64,000 nucleotides of DNA from Phycisphaerae bacterium (GCA_022072085.1 JAJVII010000047.1:1-64000), one strand, 5' to 3'; shown: positions 35,614 to 44,578, numbered from the stretch's first letter. The notes: generated by a model not told the origin, from the sequence alone. Numbers and translations are program-made.

Positions 35614-37137
35614 ATGGCTGAATCGTCTCTCTGCCCCACGCCGCAGAAGGTGGATCTGGCCGATCAACAGATCGCCCGGCCGAGACATCTCCGACTAGAC
35701 ATCCAGGCGCGAAGCGACGCGGCCACGCGAGATGCGGCCAGACTGGCCGAGGACCTGCTGGACATCGCCGGCGTCGAAGCGGGGCCGGGCGTCGCCGGCC
35801 CGCCCCTGACGTTGCGAATCGACGCCGCGGGCCTGCGGCCGCAGGGCTATCGGCTGGTTGTGGCGGCTGACGGCATCGAGTTGGTCGGCGCCGACGAGCC
35901 TGGGCTGTTCTACGGTGGCCAGACGCTGCTCCAGCATCTGGCGGCCGCCGACGCCCACGGCCGCGTCGCCGCCTGCCGTATCGAGGACTGGCCGCACTAT
36001 CGCGTCCGCGAGCTGATGCTCGACCTCGGCCGGGCGCCGCACGCGATGCGGTTGCTCAAGCGAGCAGTCCGCATCATGGCTCGGCTGAAGTTGAACAGCC
36101 TGCATCTGCACCTCAACGACGACCAGCTCAACGGGCTGCGCTACGACCGGCTGCCGATCGGCAGCGAGAACCGCTGGGCCATCGGCATCGACGATCTGCG
36201 GCAACTCGTCGCCTACGCCCGCCGCTGGCACGTGCAGGTCGTGCCGGAGATCGAGGCGTGGGGCCACGCCGGGTCGGTCTGCTATCACTACCCCCACCTG
36301 GTCGGCGGGCCGGGGATGTGGGGCGGCTTCTCGTTCGCCATCGGCGAGGAACTCTACGACGTGATGGAGCAGATGCTGGACGAGGTGATGCCCGTCCTGG
36401 AGCCCGACTGCTTTATCCACTGGGGGCTGGACGAGGCGATCTGGGCGCTGAGCAAGAGCGTGCCGGCTGCCCGCAGGGGAGAATACACGCCGCAGACGCA
36501 CGTCGGGCGGCTGCACGAGATTATGCGGCGGGTGGCGGAGCGGCATGGGCGACGGGCGCAGATGCGCATCTGGGCCGACCACGGCGGGAGGCCGATCCCG
36601 CCGGGCATCGCCGACGAGGTCATTGTCGAGCCGTGGATGTATCACGAGTGTCGGAGCGAGCGAATCCTGGAGAAGGTGGCCCAGTACGGCGGGGCTGGCA
36701 AGCAGGCGGTGATGCTGGGCGCGGGCATAAGCAGCCAGCACTTTCACGGCACGTTCGGGGCGACGCGGACCTGGTGCCGGGCGGCGATGGAGTGCCCCAA
36801 CGTCGAGGGCGTGGACATCTGCCTATGGGAGAGCAACGACCTGGCCGGTCGGCTGATGGGCGTCTTCGGCGGCGCCGAATACGCATGGACGCCGCAGTCG
36901 CCGGAACTGGCGGAGAAGGACAACGACTTCCGCGAGCGCGACCAGGGCGAGATGATGCTCAGGATGCAGGCGTGGCAGCAGCGGTTCCCCGACGCCGCCG
37001 ACGCCGCCATCCGCGCGGACATGGGGTTCGACGTCTACCGGGGCGTCTACATGGGCGGTCCGCTGGCCGGCCGGGCCGTGGCGCCGACCGTTGAGATGCA
37101 GACGCCTCCGCGACCGGAGGAAGGATACGGCGAATGA
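35614..37137 (+). CDS. GH20-family beta-N-acetylhexosaminidase-like protein
   Basis: A 507-residue protein. The N-terminal alpha/beta domain (residues 1-130, GYRLVVAADGIELVGADEPGLFYGGQTLLQHL) is followed by a TIM barrel with RELMLDLGRAPH, LNSLHLHLNDDQ and the catalytic Asp-Glu pair D273-E274 in HWGLDEAIW. GH20 enzymes remove terminal beta-GlcNAc or beta-GalNAc using the substrate N-acetyl group. There is no signal peptide, so it would act in the cytoplasm on imported oligosaccharides. GGAGG lies upstream of the ATG. Its stop overlaps the start of the SGNH gene (ATGA). Confidence 0.85.
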   Translation: MAESSLCPTPQKVDLADQQIARPRHLRLDIQARSDAATRDAARLAEDLLDIAGVEAGPGVAGPPLTLRIDAAGLRPQGYRLVVAADGIELVGADEPGLFYGGQTLLQHLAAADAHGRVAACRIEDWPHYRVRELMLDLGRAPHAMRLLKRAVRIMARLKLNSLHLHLNDDQLNGLRYDRLPIGSENRWAIGIDDLRQLVAYARRWHVQVVPEIEAWGHAGSVCYHYPHLVGGPGMWGGFSFAIGEELYDVMEQMLDEVMPVLEPDCFIHWGLDEAIWALSKSVPAARRGEYTPQTHVGRLHEIMRRVAERHGRRAQMRIWADHGGRPIPPGIADEVIVEPWMYHECRSERILEKVAQYGGAGKQAVMLGAGISSQHFHGTFGATRTWCRAAMECPNVEGVDICLWESNDLAGRLMGVFGGAEYAWTPQSPELAEKDNDFRERDQGEMMLRMQAWQQRFPDAADAAIRADMGFDVYRGVYMGGPLAGRAVAPTVEMQTPPRPEEGYGE

Positions 37138-38150
37138 GCAAGCCGAAGATGCAATGGACGCGATTCCCCGCCGACTGGATGAAGGTCGAGGGGCTGGCGT
37201 GGTGGAACGAAACCAAGCCGGCACTGATCCGCCTGCCGCGGCGGATGAAGGCCAAGGTCCGGCCGGAGGTGTGGAACCTGGCCCGGCAGCCGGCGGGGGC
37301 CCGAATCCGCTTCGCGACCGACGCGACGCACATCGGCATCCGTGCCAAGAGTCCTGACAACACGGTGATGGATCACATCACGCGGTTCGGGCAGATGGGT
37401 TACGACCTTTATGTGGATGGGCAGTACCACAGCAGTTGCGGGCCCGACGGGACCGGCCGAACGCAGGCGGTGTTCGAGGTCGTGGGGCCCCGCCGCATGC
37501 GACAGGCAACGATCTACCTGCCGCTCTACAAAGAGGCCCGCGTCGTGAGCATCGGGCTGAGTGCGGGCGCAAAGGTCGGCCGGCCGCGGGCCTATCGTCG
37601 CCGGCGTCCGATCGTCATCTACGGCACGTCGATCACCCAGGGCGGATGCGCGAGCAACACCGGCATGGCCTACCCGTCGATCGTCGGGCGGATGCTCGGG
37701 GTGGACACGATCAACCTGGGCTTCTCGGGCAACGGCCGAAGCGAGCCGGAGGTGGCGGAGGCCCTGGCCGAGATCGACGCAGAGTGCTACGTGCTGGACC
37801 AGTGGGCCAACACGCCCGACGGCAACAGCGTAATGGAGCGGTATCCGCGGTTCCTCGAAATCCTGCGGGCGGCCAGGCCGGCGACGCCGATCCTCGTGAC
37901 CGGCCCGTTCGCGTTCAACCCCGAAGCGTGGCGGGCAGCCGTCAAGGCGACGCTGCTGCCGGCGACGCAGCGGATCGTCCGTGCCTGTCGCCGCGCCGGC
38001 GACGGGAATATCCACTGGTTCGACAGCCGCTGCCAGATCGCCGACGGCGAGTACTTCGCGACCGTGGACGGGATTCACTGCAACTCGCTGGGCTTCTACA
38101 AGCAGGCGGCGGCGCTGGCGCCTGTGCTGCGGCGGCTGCTGAAACTGTAG
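37134..38150 (+). CDS. SGNH/GDSL-family hydrolase
   Basis: A 338-residue protein with an N-terminal beta-rich domain (residues ~1-150) of the kind found in two-domain carbohydrate esterases. The SGNH hydrolase domain has S166 in YGTSITQGG, the block II Gly in NLGFSGNG, and D312-x2-H315 in VDGIHCNSLGF. Such enzymes remove acetyl groups from sugars or act as lipases; deacetylation of a glycan fits the neighbouring GH20, but this is inference. No signal peptide. It is coupled by a 4-base ATGA overlap to the GH20 gene. Confidence 0.85.
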   Translation: MSKPKMQWTRFPADWMKVEGLAWWNETKPALIRLPRRMKAKVRPEVWNLARQPAGARIRFATDATHIGIRAKSPDNTVMDHITRFGQMGYDLYVDGQYHSSCGPDGTGRTQAVFEVVGPRRMRQATIYLPLYKEARVVSIGLSAGAKVGRPRAYRRRRPIVIYGTSITQGGCASNTGMAYPSIVGRMLGVDTINLGFSGNGRSEPEVAEALAEIDAECYVLDQWANTPDGNSVMERYPRFLEILRAARPATPILVTGPFAFNPEAWRAAVKATLLPATQRIVRACRRAGDGNIHWFDSRCQIADGEYFATVDGIHCNSLGFYKQAAALAPVLRRLLKL

Positions 38151-38154
38151 CGGT

Positions 38155-39054
38155 TCACTTCTTCAACCCATCGGTATCGATGACCAGCGGGAATAGCCGT
38201 CCGCGGATGGGCTGGCCCCGCGGGATCGGGTCGAAGTTCGGCATGATAACGCCGTCCGGGGCGTCGCTGACGACGCCGTCGGCAAAGTAGTTGAGGATGA
38301 TCGCCCGCCGGGGCCGCTCGCTGCTGTTGGGGTAGGAGCCATGGACCGTGTGGTCGTGGTGGAATGAGCAGGTCGTCACCGGCTGTTCGACGGGAACGGG
38401 GTTGAAGGCCTTGCGCTGCTGGGGCGAGATCATCTGGAGCAGGGCATCCATGTCGCCGGTGAGCCGGGGCATCTGGAGCAGTCCCCATCGCTGGCTGCCG
38501 GGGACGACGTGCAGGCAGCCGTTCTCCAGGGTGGAATCGTCCAGGCCGATCCAGCAGGTGATGTGCCGGGCCGGCCGCGTCCGCTGCCAGTAGCTGTAGT
38601 CCTGGTGCCAGGCGACGTTGCCGCCGGAGCGCGGCGGCTTGTAGAACACCTGGTCGTGGAAGAAGCGGACCCGCGGGCTGTCCAGAAGTTGGGCGAGCTT
38701 GACGGTGATGGCCGGGTGGAACACGAGATCGTGGATGGCTTCGTCTATCATCCACGCACCCTGCATGTAGGTCAACTTACGCCCGCCGGGGGAGTCGACG
38801 TCGTTGGCCCCGATCAGTTCGTCCTCGCGGCCGTTGCGGTGGTGGACGATGGCCTCCAGGCCGTCGCGCAGGCGGGCCACATGGTCAGGCGTCAGGATCG
38901 TCACGCGGGGCAGGTAGCCGTGCTGCCGGTAGTGGGCGAGCTGTTCGTCGGTCAGCCGCCACGGAGCGAGGTCCGAGGCGTCGGCCAGCCGCGGGAAGGT
39001 GCGGCCGTGCGGGCCTTCGACGGCGAGGTAGTCTGTCCGCTGCATCTGGGTCAT
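38155..39054 (-). CDS. Phytanoyl-CoA dioxygenase (PhyH) family protein
   Basis: A 299-residue Fe(II)/2-oxoglutarate-dependent dioxygenase. The metal triad is H150-x-D152 in AWHQDYSYW and H238 in DHTVHGSYPN. GCLHVVPGSQRWG and an arginine in PRRAIILNYF (2-oxoglutarate contact) fit the family. Substrates across the family range from fatty acyl-CoAs to amino acids and phosphonates, so none is assigned. The start at 39054 is set by GGAG six bases upstream. Its stop is four bases from that of the convergent SGNH gene, with no terminator between. Confidence 0.85.
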   Translation of the reverse strand: MTQMQRTDYLAVEGPHGRTFPRLADASDLAPWRLTDEQLAHYRQHGYLPRVTILTPDHVARLRDGLEAIVHHRNGREDELIGANDVDSPGGRKLTYMQGAWMIDEAIHDLVFHPAITVKLAQLLDSPRVRFFHDQVFYKPPRSGGNVAWHQDYSYWQRTRPARHITCWIGLDDSTLENGCLHVVPGSQRWGLLQMPRLTGDMDALLQMISPQQRKAFNPVPVEQPVTTCSFHHDHTVHGSYPNSSERPRRAIILNYFADGVVSDAPDGVIMPNFDPIPRGQPIRGRLFPLVIDTDGLKK

Positions 39055-39121
39055 GGGGCGCTCCGGTATCGGGTCAGGGACGGGAGCCGCGCGATCGCGC
39101 CTCCTCACAGGCCGACCCGGA

Positions 39122-39149
39122 ATCCTAAGCAGCGAATGTGGAAGGTCAA
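39122..39149 (-). promoter_or_regulatory. Promoter of the PhyH-family gene
   Basis: TTGACC at 39144-39149, 16-base spacer, TAGGAT at 39122-39127 on the minus strand, with a start near 39115. Confidence 0.5.
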
Positions 39150-39150
39150 G

Positions 39151-39546
39151 TCAGGCCGATACGTCGCGGAGCACGGCCTCTTCGACGAACAGGGGGACCT
39201 CGGTGCCGGCCGACAGGGCAATGGCGTCGCTGGGGCGGCTGTCGACTTCGATCAGCTCGCCGTTGCGGCGGAAGATGAGCCTGGCGTAGAAGGTGTGGTC
39301 ACGCAGATCGTGAATGACGACCTTGTCGAGCTGGGCGCCCAACTGGTCGACTATGGTGGCGCAGAGGTCGTGCGTGAGCGGGCGGGGCGTGGGAATGCCC
39401 TTGAGCCGGCGGTCGATGGCGAAGGCCTCGCTGATGCCGATGACGATGGGGAAGCTCCGCTCGCCGAACTTCTCCTTGAGCACGATGATCTGCTGGTCGC
39501 TGGTCTCGGTGATGATGATCCGCGACAGCTCCACCTGGACTTCCAT
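39151..39546 (-). CDS. Bifunctional nuclease family protein (DUF151)
   Basis: A 131-residue DUF151 protein. The pattern MEVQVELSRIIITET, ERSFPIVIGISEAFAI, RPLTHDLCATIVDQLGAQLDKVVIHDL, FYARLIF and SRPSDAIALSAGTEVPLFV is diagnostic. A plant member has RNase and DNase activity; bacterial roles are unclear. The start at 39546 gives the standard family N-terminus. It follows valS on the same strand with a 93-base gap that contains a consensus TTGACA (39617-39622), a possible internal promoter without a good -10. Confidence 0.9.
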   Translation of the reverse strand: MEVQVELSRIIITETSDQQIIVLKEKFGERSFPIVIGISEAFAIDRRLKGIPTPRPLTHDLCATIVDQLGAQLDKVVIHDLRDHTFYARLIFRRNGELIEVDSRPSDAIALSAGTEVPLFVEEAVLRDVSA

Positions 39547-39639
39547 GCTCTGCCTTTCGCCTTGAGTGGCCGCAGCGAGCCCCCACATCCCTATCTTCCA
39601 CCCGCCGGGCGAGAATTGTCAAGCCGCGCCGGCCGCGAT

Positions 39640-42564
39640 TCACAGCCGCGCCAACTGCTCCGCGACGGCCGCGAGCTCCGATTCGATCTGGGCCAGGCGG
39701 TCGCGCTCCCGCTGGACCGCCTCCGGCTTGGCCCGGCTGACGAAGCCCTCGTTGGCCAGCTTGCCGCGGGACTGCTGGGCCCGCTGGGTCAACTCGGCCT
39801 GCTGCTTGAGCAGCCGCTGACGCTCGGCATCGGGGTCGATGACGTCCAACAGGTAGATGCGGACGCCGGCGACGACGGCCGACGCCGCGTTGGGCGGCGC
39901 CGCCGGCTCGTCGGGCAGGACGCGAAGATCCGCGATGTTGGCCAGTTCGCGGATGACGTCGCTGCTGCCTTGCAGCAGCGCGGCCGCGTCGGCTGAGACC
40001 AGCAGGGCGTCCAGGGCCTTGCGCGGCGGGACATTGTATTGGCTGCGAAGGTCGCGCAGGGCGCGGATGACGGCCTGGAGCCGGTCGAAGCCGGCTTCGA
40101 GCTTTGCGTCGCGGTCGGCGGTCTCGGCGGTCGGCCAGGCGGCCTTGATGAGTCGCCCGGTGACAGGCTGGCCGTCACGGCCTCGGACAGGCGTCTGCTG
40201 ATTCAGTCGGGTCCAGATGGCCTCGGTGATGAACGGGATGATGGGGTGCAGCAGCCGCAGCGTCTGGTCCAGGACGTGGGCGAGGACGGCCTTGGGCGCC
40301 GCCTGCCCGTCGCGGATGCGGAACTTGGCAATCTCCAGATACCAGTCGCACAGATCATTCCAGAAGAAGCGGTAGAGCGAGGCGGCGGCGTCGTGAAACG
40401 CGAACAACTCCAGCGCCGCGGTAACGGCATCGACGCAGCCGGCCAGCCGCGAGAGGATCCAGCGGTCGGCCGAGTGCGCCAGGTCGGCGGCAGCCGGCAG
40501 CGGCGGGACATCGACGAGATTCATCATCGCGAATCGGCTGGCATTCCAGAGCTTGTTGCAGAAGTTTCGGCCGTACTCGAACTTCTCGCTGGTCAGCCGG
40601 GCCAGGGCCGTCTGCTCTTGCCGGGCCTCAGAGGCGAACCGCGTGGCCATCTCCTTGCCGCAGGAGGGGCAGGGCAGGACGACCTGCCGCATGTTCTCCG
40701 CGGTCTGGGGGAATTCGTGGCTGCAATGGGGGCAGCGGAACTTGACCGGCATCCGCATGTCCTGCGTCTCGGTGGTCATCTCGGCCAGCGTCATGCGCAG
40801 GGCGTCGGCGCCGAACAGCTCGATGATGTCCAGCGGGTCCACGCCGTTGCCCTTGCTCTTGCTCATCGTCTGGCCCTGACCGTCCAATATCTTTGCGTGG
40901 ATGTAGACCTTGTGGAACGGTATCTGGCCGAGGTTGTACTGCGCGGTCATGACCATCCGCGCGACCCACAGCGTGATGATATCGCGGCTGGTGACCAGGA
41001 CCGACGTCGGGAACCAGTAGCGCAGCGCCGGGGGATCGTCGGGCCAGCCCAGTGTGCTGAACGGCCACAGCGCGGAGCTGAACCAGGTGTCCAGCACGTC
41101 GGGATCCTGCCGCAGGCGGTGGCCGGTGACGATGTCGTCGGGCAGATCGCCCTCCTGGGCGCAGATCAGCCAGTGCTTGTGCTCCTGGTCCCATCGCCAC
41201 GCGACGGTGTCGTCCTCCTCGAAGGTCCGCTCCAGGTCCTCCAGCTTGCAGGTGTCGCAGTACCAGATCGGAATGCGGTGACCCCACCAGAGCTGTCGGC
41301 TGATCGGCCAGTCGCGCTTCTCGCTCAGCCAGTCCAGGTAGGTCTTGGCGTAGCGCGGCGGGTGGATGCGGATCTCTTCCCTGCGGACGGTTTCCATGGC
41401 CCGCTCGGCCAGGTCGCCCATGCGGACGTACCACTGCTCGCTCAGCCACGGCTCGATCGGCGTGTTGGAGCGATCGGAATGGCCGATCTCGACCTGCCGC
41501 TGCTCGATCCGCTCGATCAGGTCGGCTGACTGGAGGTCCTTGACGACCCGCCGCCGCGCCTCGTAGCGGTCCAGCCCCTCGTACGGGCCGCCGTTGGCGT
41601 TCACCGTTCCGTCGGCGTTGAGGATGTTGATCATCGGGAGGTTCTGCCGTTTGCCGACCTCGTAGTCGTTGGGATCGTGCGCGGGGGTGATCTTGACGCA
41701 CCCCGAGCCCAGCTTGGGATCGGCCCACTCGTCGGCGACGATCGGGATCGGCCGATTCAGCAGCGGCAGGATGACCTTCCGCCCGACCAGTTGCTTGTAT
41801 CGCTCGTCAGCCGGGTTGACCGCGACGGCCGTGTCACCCAGCATCGTCTCCGGTCGAGTCGTCGCGACGATCAGCCACTTCGGATCGCCCGGGCCGGGGT
41901 CGGCCAGCGGATACCGCAGGTGCCAGAAGTGCCCGTTGACCGTCTCGTGGTAGACCTCGTCGTCTGCGACGGCGGTCTGGAGGTGCGTGTCCCAGTTGAC
42001 CAGCCGCAGGCCGCGGTAGATCAGGTCGTCCTGGAACATGCTGAAGAAGGTGTGCCGGACGGCGCGGGCGCAGACCTCGTCCAGGGTGAACCGCGTCCGC
42101 TGCCAGTCGCAGGAGGCCCCGAGCATCTTGAGCTGGCTGATGATGCGGGAGTTGTATTGCTCCTTCCACGCCCAGATGCGATCGACCAGCCCCTCGCGGC
42201 CAAGGTCATGGCGGTCCTTGCCTTCTTCTTCCTTCAGCCGCCGCTCGACGACCGACTGCGTTGCGATGCCCGCGTGGTCGGTGCCCGGCAACCACATTGC
42301 GTCCATGCCCTGCATCCGACGCCAGCGGATCAGCGTGTCCTGGAGCGTGTTGTTCAGCGCGTGGCCGAGGTGCAGCGCCCCGGTGACGTTGGGCGGCGGG
42401 ATGACGATGCAATAGGGCTGCCGCTGGCTGTCGGGCTCGGCGTGGAAGTGGCCCTCGCTCTCCCACAGGCGATAGACCTCCTGCTCAACCTGGTGAGGGT
42501 CGTAAACGGGGGGCAGGGCGTCCGGGGCCTGGGCGTCGGGCGTATGGTCGTTCTCGTTGCTCAT
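39640..42564 (-). CDS. valS: Valyl-tRNA synthetase with a zinc-ribbon insertion
   Basis: A 974-residue class I synthetase charging tRNA-Val. HLGH is in PPPNVTGALHLGHALNNTL, the editing domain includes ATTRPETMLGDTAVAVNP, and TMSKSKGN is the KMSKS loop. The C-terminal anticodon domain is followed by a coiled-coil arm (residues ~910-974). Between the catalytic core and the anticodon domain is an insert with C611-x2-C614 and C632-x2-C635 (CPHC, CPSC), apparently a zinc ribbon. The start at 42564 is the first Met before the conserved core. It lies 56 bases after cimA in the same direction. Confidence 0.96.
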   Translation of the reverse strand: MSNENDHTPDAQAPDALPPVYDPHQVEQEVYRLWESEGHFHAEPDSQRQPYCIVIPPPNVTGALHLGHALNNTLQDTLIRWRRMQGMDAMWLPGTDHAGIATQSVVERRLKEEEGKDRHDLGREGLVDRIWAWKEQYNSRIISQLKMLGASCDWQRTRFTLDEVCARAVRHTFFSMFQDDLIYRGLRLVNWDTHLQTAVADDEVYHETVNGHFWHLRYPLADPGPGDPKWLIVATTRPETMLGDTAVAVNPADERYKQLVGRKVILPLLNRPIPIVADEWADPKLGSGCVKITPAHDPNDYEVGKRQNLPMINILNADGTVNANGGPYEGLDRYEARRRVVKDLQSADLIERIEQRQVEIGHSDRSNTPIEPWLSEQWYVRMGDLAERAMETVRREEIRIHPPRYAKTYLDWLSEKRDWPISRQLWWGHRIPIWYCDTCKLEDLERTFEEDDTVAWRWDQEHKHWLICAQEGDLPDDIVTGHRLRQDPDVLDTWFSSALWPFSTLGWPDDPPALRYWFPTSVLVTSRDIITLWVARMVMTAQYNLGQIPFHKVYIHAKILDGQGQTMSKSKGNGVDPLDIIELFGADALRMTLAEMTTETQDMRMPVKFRCPHCSHEFPQTAENMRQVVLPCPSCGKEMATRFASEARQEQTALARLTSEKFEYGRNFCNKLWNASRFAMMNLVDVPPLPAAADLAHSADRWILSRLAGCVDAVTAALELFAFHDAAASLYRFFWNDLCDWYLEIAKFRIRDGQAAPKAVLAHVLDQTLRLLHPIIPFITEAIWTRLNQQTPVRGRDGQPVTGRLIKAAWPTAETADRDAKLEAGFDRLQAVIRALRDLRSQYNVPPRKALDALLVSADAAALLQGSSDVIRELANIADLRVLPDEPAAPPNAASAVVAGVRIYLLDVIDPDAERQRLLKQQAELTQRAQQSRGKLANEGFVSRAKPEAVQRERDRLAQIESELAAVAEQLARL

Positions 42565-42620
42565 GGGTGTTCCATCTGGAAAATCGGGCTCAGTCGTTCG
42601 CGAGGCCTTCGCACGCGCGG

Positions 42621-44261
42621 CTAGCGGGGCCGGTTTACGAACAGGGCGTCCTGCTCGGCCTGTCGGCGGTCCTCGTCCCGCAGCAGCATGTACTCGATCG
42701 AGTCGACCAGGGCTGACCAGCTTGCGTCGATGATGTTCTCGCTGACGCCGATCGTGCCCCAGTGGCCGTGATGGTCGGACGACTCGATCATAACCCGCAC
42801 CTTGGCCGCGGTGGCCTCGGTCGGGTTGATGACGCGGACCTTGTAGTCCACCAGGTGCATCTCGTCCAGCGCCGGGTAGTGTTGCAGCAGGCTCTTGCGC
42901 AGCGCCTGGTCCAGCGCGTTGACCGGGCCGTCTCCCTCGGCCACGGTGTGCTCCCAGCGCCCGCCGCCCACGCGAAGCTTGACGGTCGCCTCGGTCACCG
43001 GCGGCTGGCCGTCCTCCTTGAGCACGATCGCGCGGTAGTGGTTCAGCTCGAAGAACGGGTGATATCGGCCGATTGCCTTGCGGACGATCAGGTCGAAGCT
43101 CGCCTCGGCCGCCTCGTAGAAGAAGCCCTGGTTCTCGCGGTTCTGTATCTCCTCCAGGATCGACCGCAGGACCGCGCGGTCCTCGATCTTGTAGCCGCCG
43201 ACTTTGTCGCTGACCGTGCTCACGCCGCTCAGCTCGCTGATGAGCACGCGGCGCTTGTTGCCGACCGTCGCGGGGTCCACGTGCTCGTAGCTGCGGGATA
43301 GTCGCTGCACGCCGTGGACGTGCATCCCCCCCTTGTGGGCGAAGGCCGACTGGCCCACGAACGGCTGGTTGTCCGGCGGGATCATGTTGGCCACCTCGTA
43401 GACGAACGTGCTCAGTTCGGTGAGGCGGCGCAGATGCCCCTCGGGCAGGCAGCGGTACCCCTTCTTCAATTCCAGCACGGGGATGACGGTGGTCAAGTCC
43501 ATGTTGCCGCAGCGTTCGCCGATGCCGTTGATCGTGCCCTGGACCTGCACAGCGCCGGCCTCGATGGCCGCCAGGGCGTTGGCGACGGCCATGGAACTGT
43601 CGTTGTGCGTGTGGATGCCCAGCGGCGTCCGCGTGGCGGCCGCGACGCGGGCGGTGGCCCGGGCGACGGCAGCCGGCAGCGAGCCGCCGTTGGTGTCGCA
43701 CAGGACCAGGACGTCGGCGCCCGCCTCGACGGCGGCGGCGAGGGTCTTGAGCGCGTATTCCTCGTTGGCTCTATAACCGTCGAAGAAGTGCTCGGCGTCG
43801 TAGATGACCTCGCGGCCCCTGCTCTTGAGGTAGCGCACGGAGTCGGCGATCATCGCCAGGTTCTCATCAAGGCTGACGCGCAGGACTTCGGTCGCGTGCA
43901 GGTCCCACGTCTTGCCGACGACGGTGACCGTCGGCGTGTTCGAGTCGGCCAGGGCGTTCATGCCGACGTCGTCAGCCGCCCGGACGCCCTTCCGCCGGGT
44001 CATGCCGAACGCGGCCACCTTGGCGTGGCGGAAACGCATCCTGGCCGTCTCCGCGAAGAAGGCGACGTCCTTGGGATTGCTCAGCGGGTAGCCGCCCTCG
44101 ATGTAGTCGATGCCGATCTCGTCCAGGCGGCGGGCGATCATCAGCTTGTCTTCCAGCGACAGGCTGACGCCCGATCCCTGCGTGCCGTCGCGGAGCGTGG
44201 TGTCGTAGGTGGCGATGCGACGCCCGGCGTCCGGCGAATGAGAATCGCTCTGCTGGCTCAT
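42621..44261 (-). CDS. cimA: Citramalate synthase
   Basis: Condenses pyruvate with acetyl-CoA to (R)-citramalate, the first step of the threonine-independent route to 2-oxobutyrate and isoleucine. The 546 residues show the DRE-TIM barrel (ATYDTTLRDGTQGSGVSLS, GIHTHNDSSMAVANAL, GTINGIGERCGN) and a C-terminal LeuA-type allosteric domain (residues ~410-520). The TTLRDGTQ motif and length fit the CimA type that resembles 2-isopropylmalate synthase, rather than homocitrate synthase. It is preceded by an attenuator with a leader peptide rich in Leu, Ile and Val. valS is downstream. Confidence 0.94.
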   Translation of the reverse strand: MSQQSDSHSPDAGRRIATYDTTLRDGTQGSGVSLSLEDKLMIARRLDEIGIDYIEGGYPLSNPKDVAFFAETARMRFRHAKVAAFGMTRRKGVRAADDVGMNALADSNTPTVTVVGKTWDLHATEVLRVSLDENLAMIADSVRYLKSRGREVIYDAEHFFDGYRANEEYALKTLAAAVEAGADVLVLCDTNGGSLPAAVARATARVAAATRTPLGIHTHNDSSMAVANALAAIEAGAVQVQGTINGIGERCGNMDLTTVIPVLELKKGYRCLPEGHLRRLTELSTFVYEVANMIPPDNQPFVGQSAFAHKGGMHVHGVQRLSRSYEHVDPATVGNKRRVLISELSGVSTVSDKVGGYKIEDRAVLRSILEEIQNRENQGFFYEAAEASFDLIVRKAIGRYHPFFELNHYRAIVLKEDGQPPVTEATVKLRVGGGRWEHTVAEGDGPVNALDQALRKSLLQHYPALDEMHLVDYKVRVINPTEATAAKVRVMIESSDHHGHWGTIGVSENIIDASWSALVDSIEYMLLRDEDRRQAEQDALFVNRPR

Positions 44262-44299
44262 GGTCGATCTTCCGGTTTCGTTGGTCTGGCCAGGACGTG

Positions 44300-44342
44300 A
44301 TAAACACAACGCCCTGAAGCGGTCTGTAAAACCCTCAGGGCG
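44300..44342 (-). terminator. Attenuator terminator upstream of cimA
   Basis: On the minus strand a perfect 8-bp stem CGCCCTGA/TCAGGGCG (44335-44342 with 44310-44317) has a 17-base loop and is followed by a U-rich TTGTGTTT. It lies between the leader peptide stop (44382) and the cimA ATG (44261), exactly where a transcription attenuator should be. Confidence 0.75.
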
Positions 44343-44381
44343 AGTGGCGTCTGCTGCGCTGTTTCGGCCCGGGGGCTGGAC

Positions 44382-44483
44382 TTAATCGCCGACTACCGCT
44401 ACCGCGATGCCGGCGCGAACGATCAGACCCCGTACCGCCCGGCCCGTCGAGCGGGCTTCGCAGTCGTGTCCTTTCGTTCGCAC
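44382..44483 (-). CDS. Branched-chain amino acid leader peptide of the cimA attenuator
   Basis: A 33-codon frame starting with GTG at 44483, preceded by GGGAGG at a six-base spacing, and ending in TAA. The second half is RGLIVRAGIAVAVVGD: from residue 20 it contains one Leu, two Ile and four Val codons in 12 positions, the pattern of ilv/leu leader peptides. Ribosome stalling at these codons when charged tRNA-Leu, -Ile or -Val is scarce would change the folding of the downstream RNA. The final codons contain GGCGA, which can pair with TCGCC at the 5' arm of the terminator, a plausible antiterminator. A promoter 37 bases upstream completes the unit. Confidence 0.78.
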   Translation of the reverse strand: MRTKGHDCEARSTGRAVRGLIVRAGIAVAVVGD

Positions 44484-44519
44484 GTCCAACCTCCCGGCTA
44501 TCGGCCGAATGAACTCTCT

Positions 44520-44548
44520 ACGATAAGCGTTCTATCGGTCCCCGTCAA
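44520..44548 (-). promoter_or_regulatory. Promoter of the cimA leader-cimA transcript
   Basis: TTGACG at 44543-44548, 17-base spacer, TATCGT at 44520-44525 on the minus strand. The start near 44512 puts the leader peptide GTG about 30 bases into the RNA. Confidence 0.68.
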
Positions 44549-44578
44549 GGCGGGCTGTAGCGAAATTGCGCCGCGGGG

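Noticed and set aside
42564-43701. Upstream extension of the valS frame through cimA
   Set aside because: The sequence upstream of 42564 is a shadow of cimA in another frame. ValRS homology begins right after the Met at 42564.
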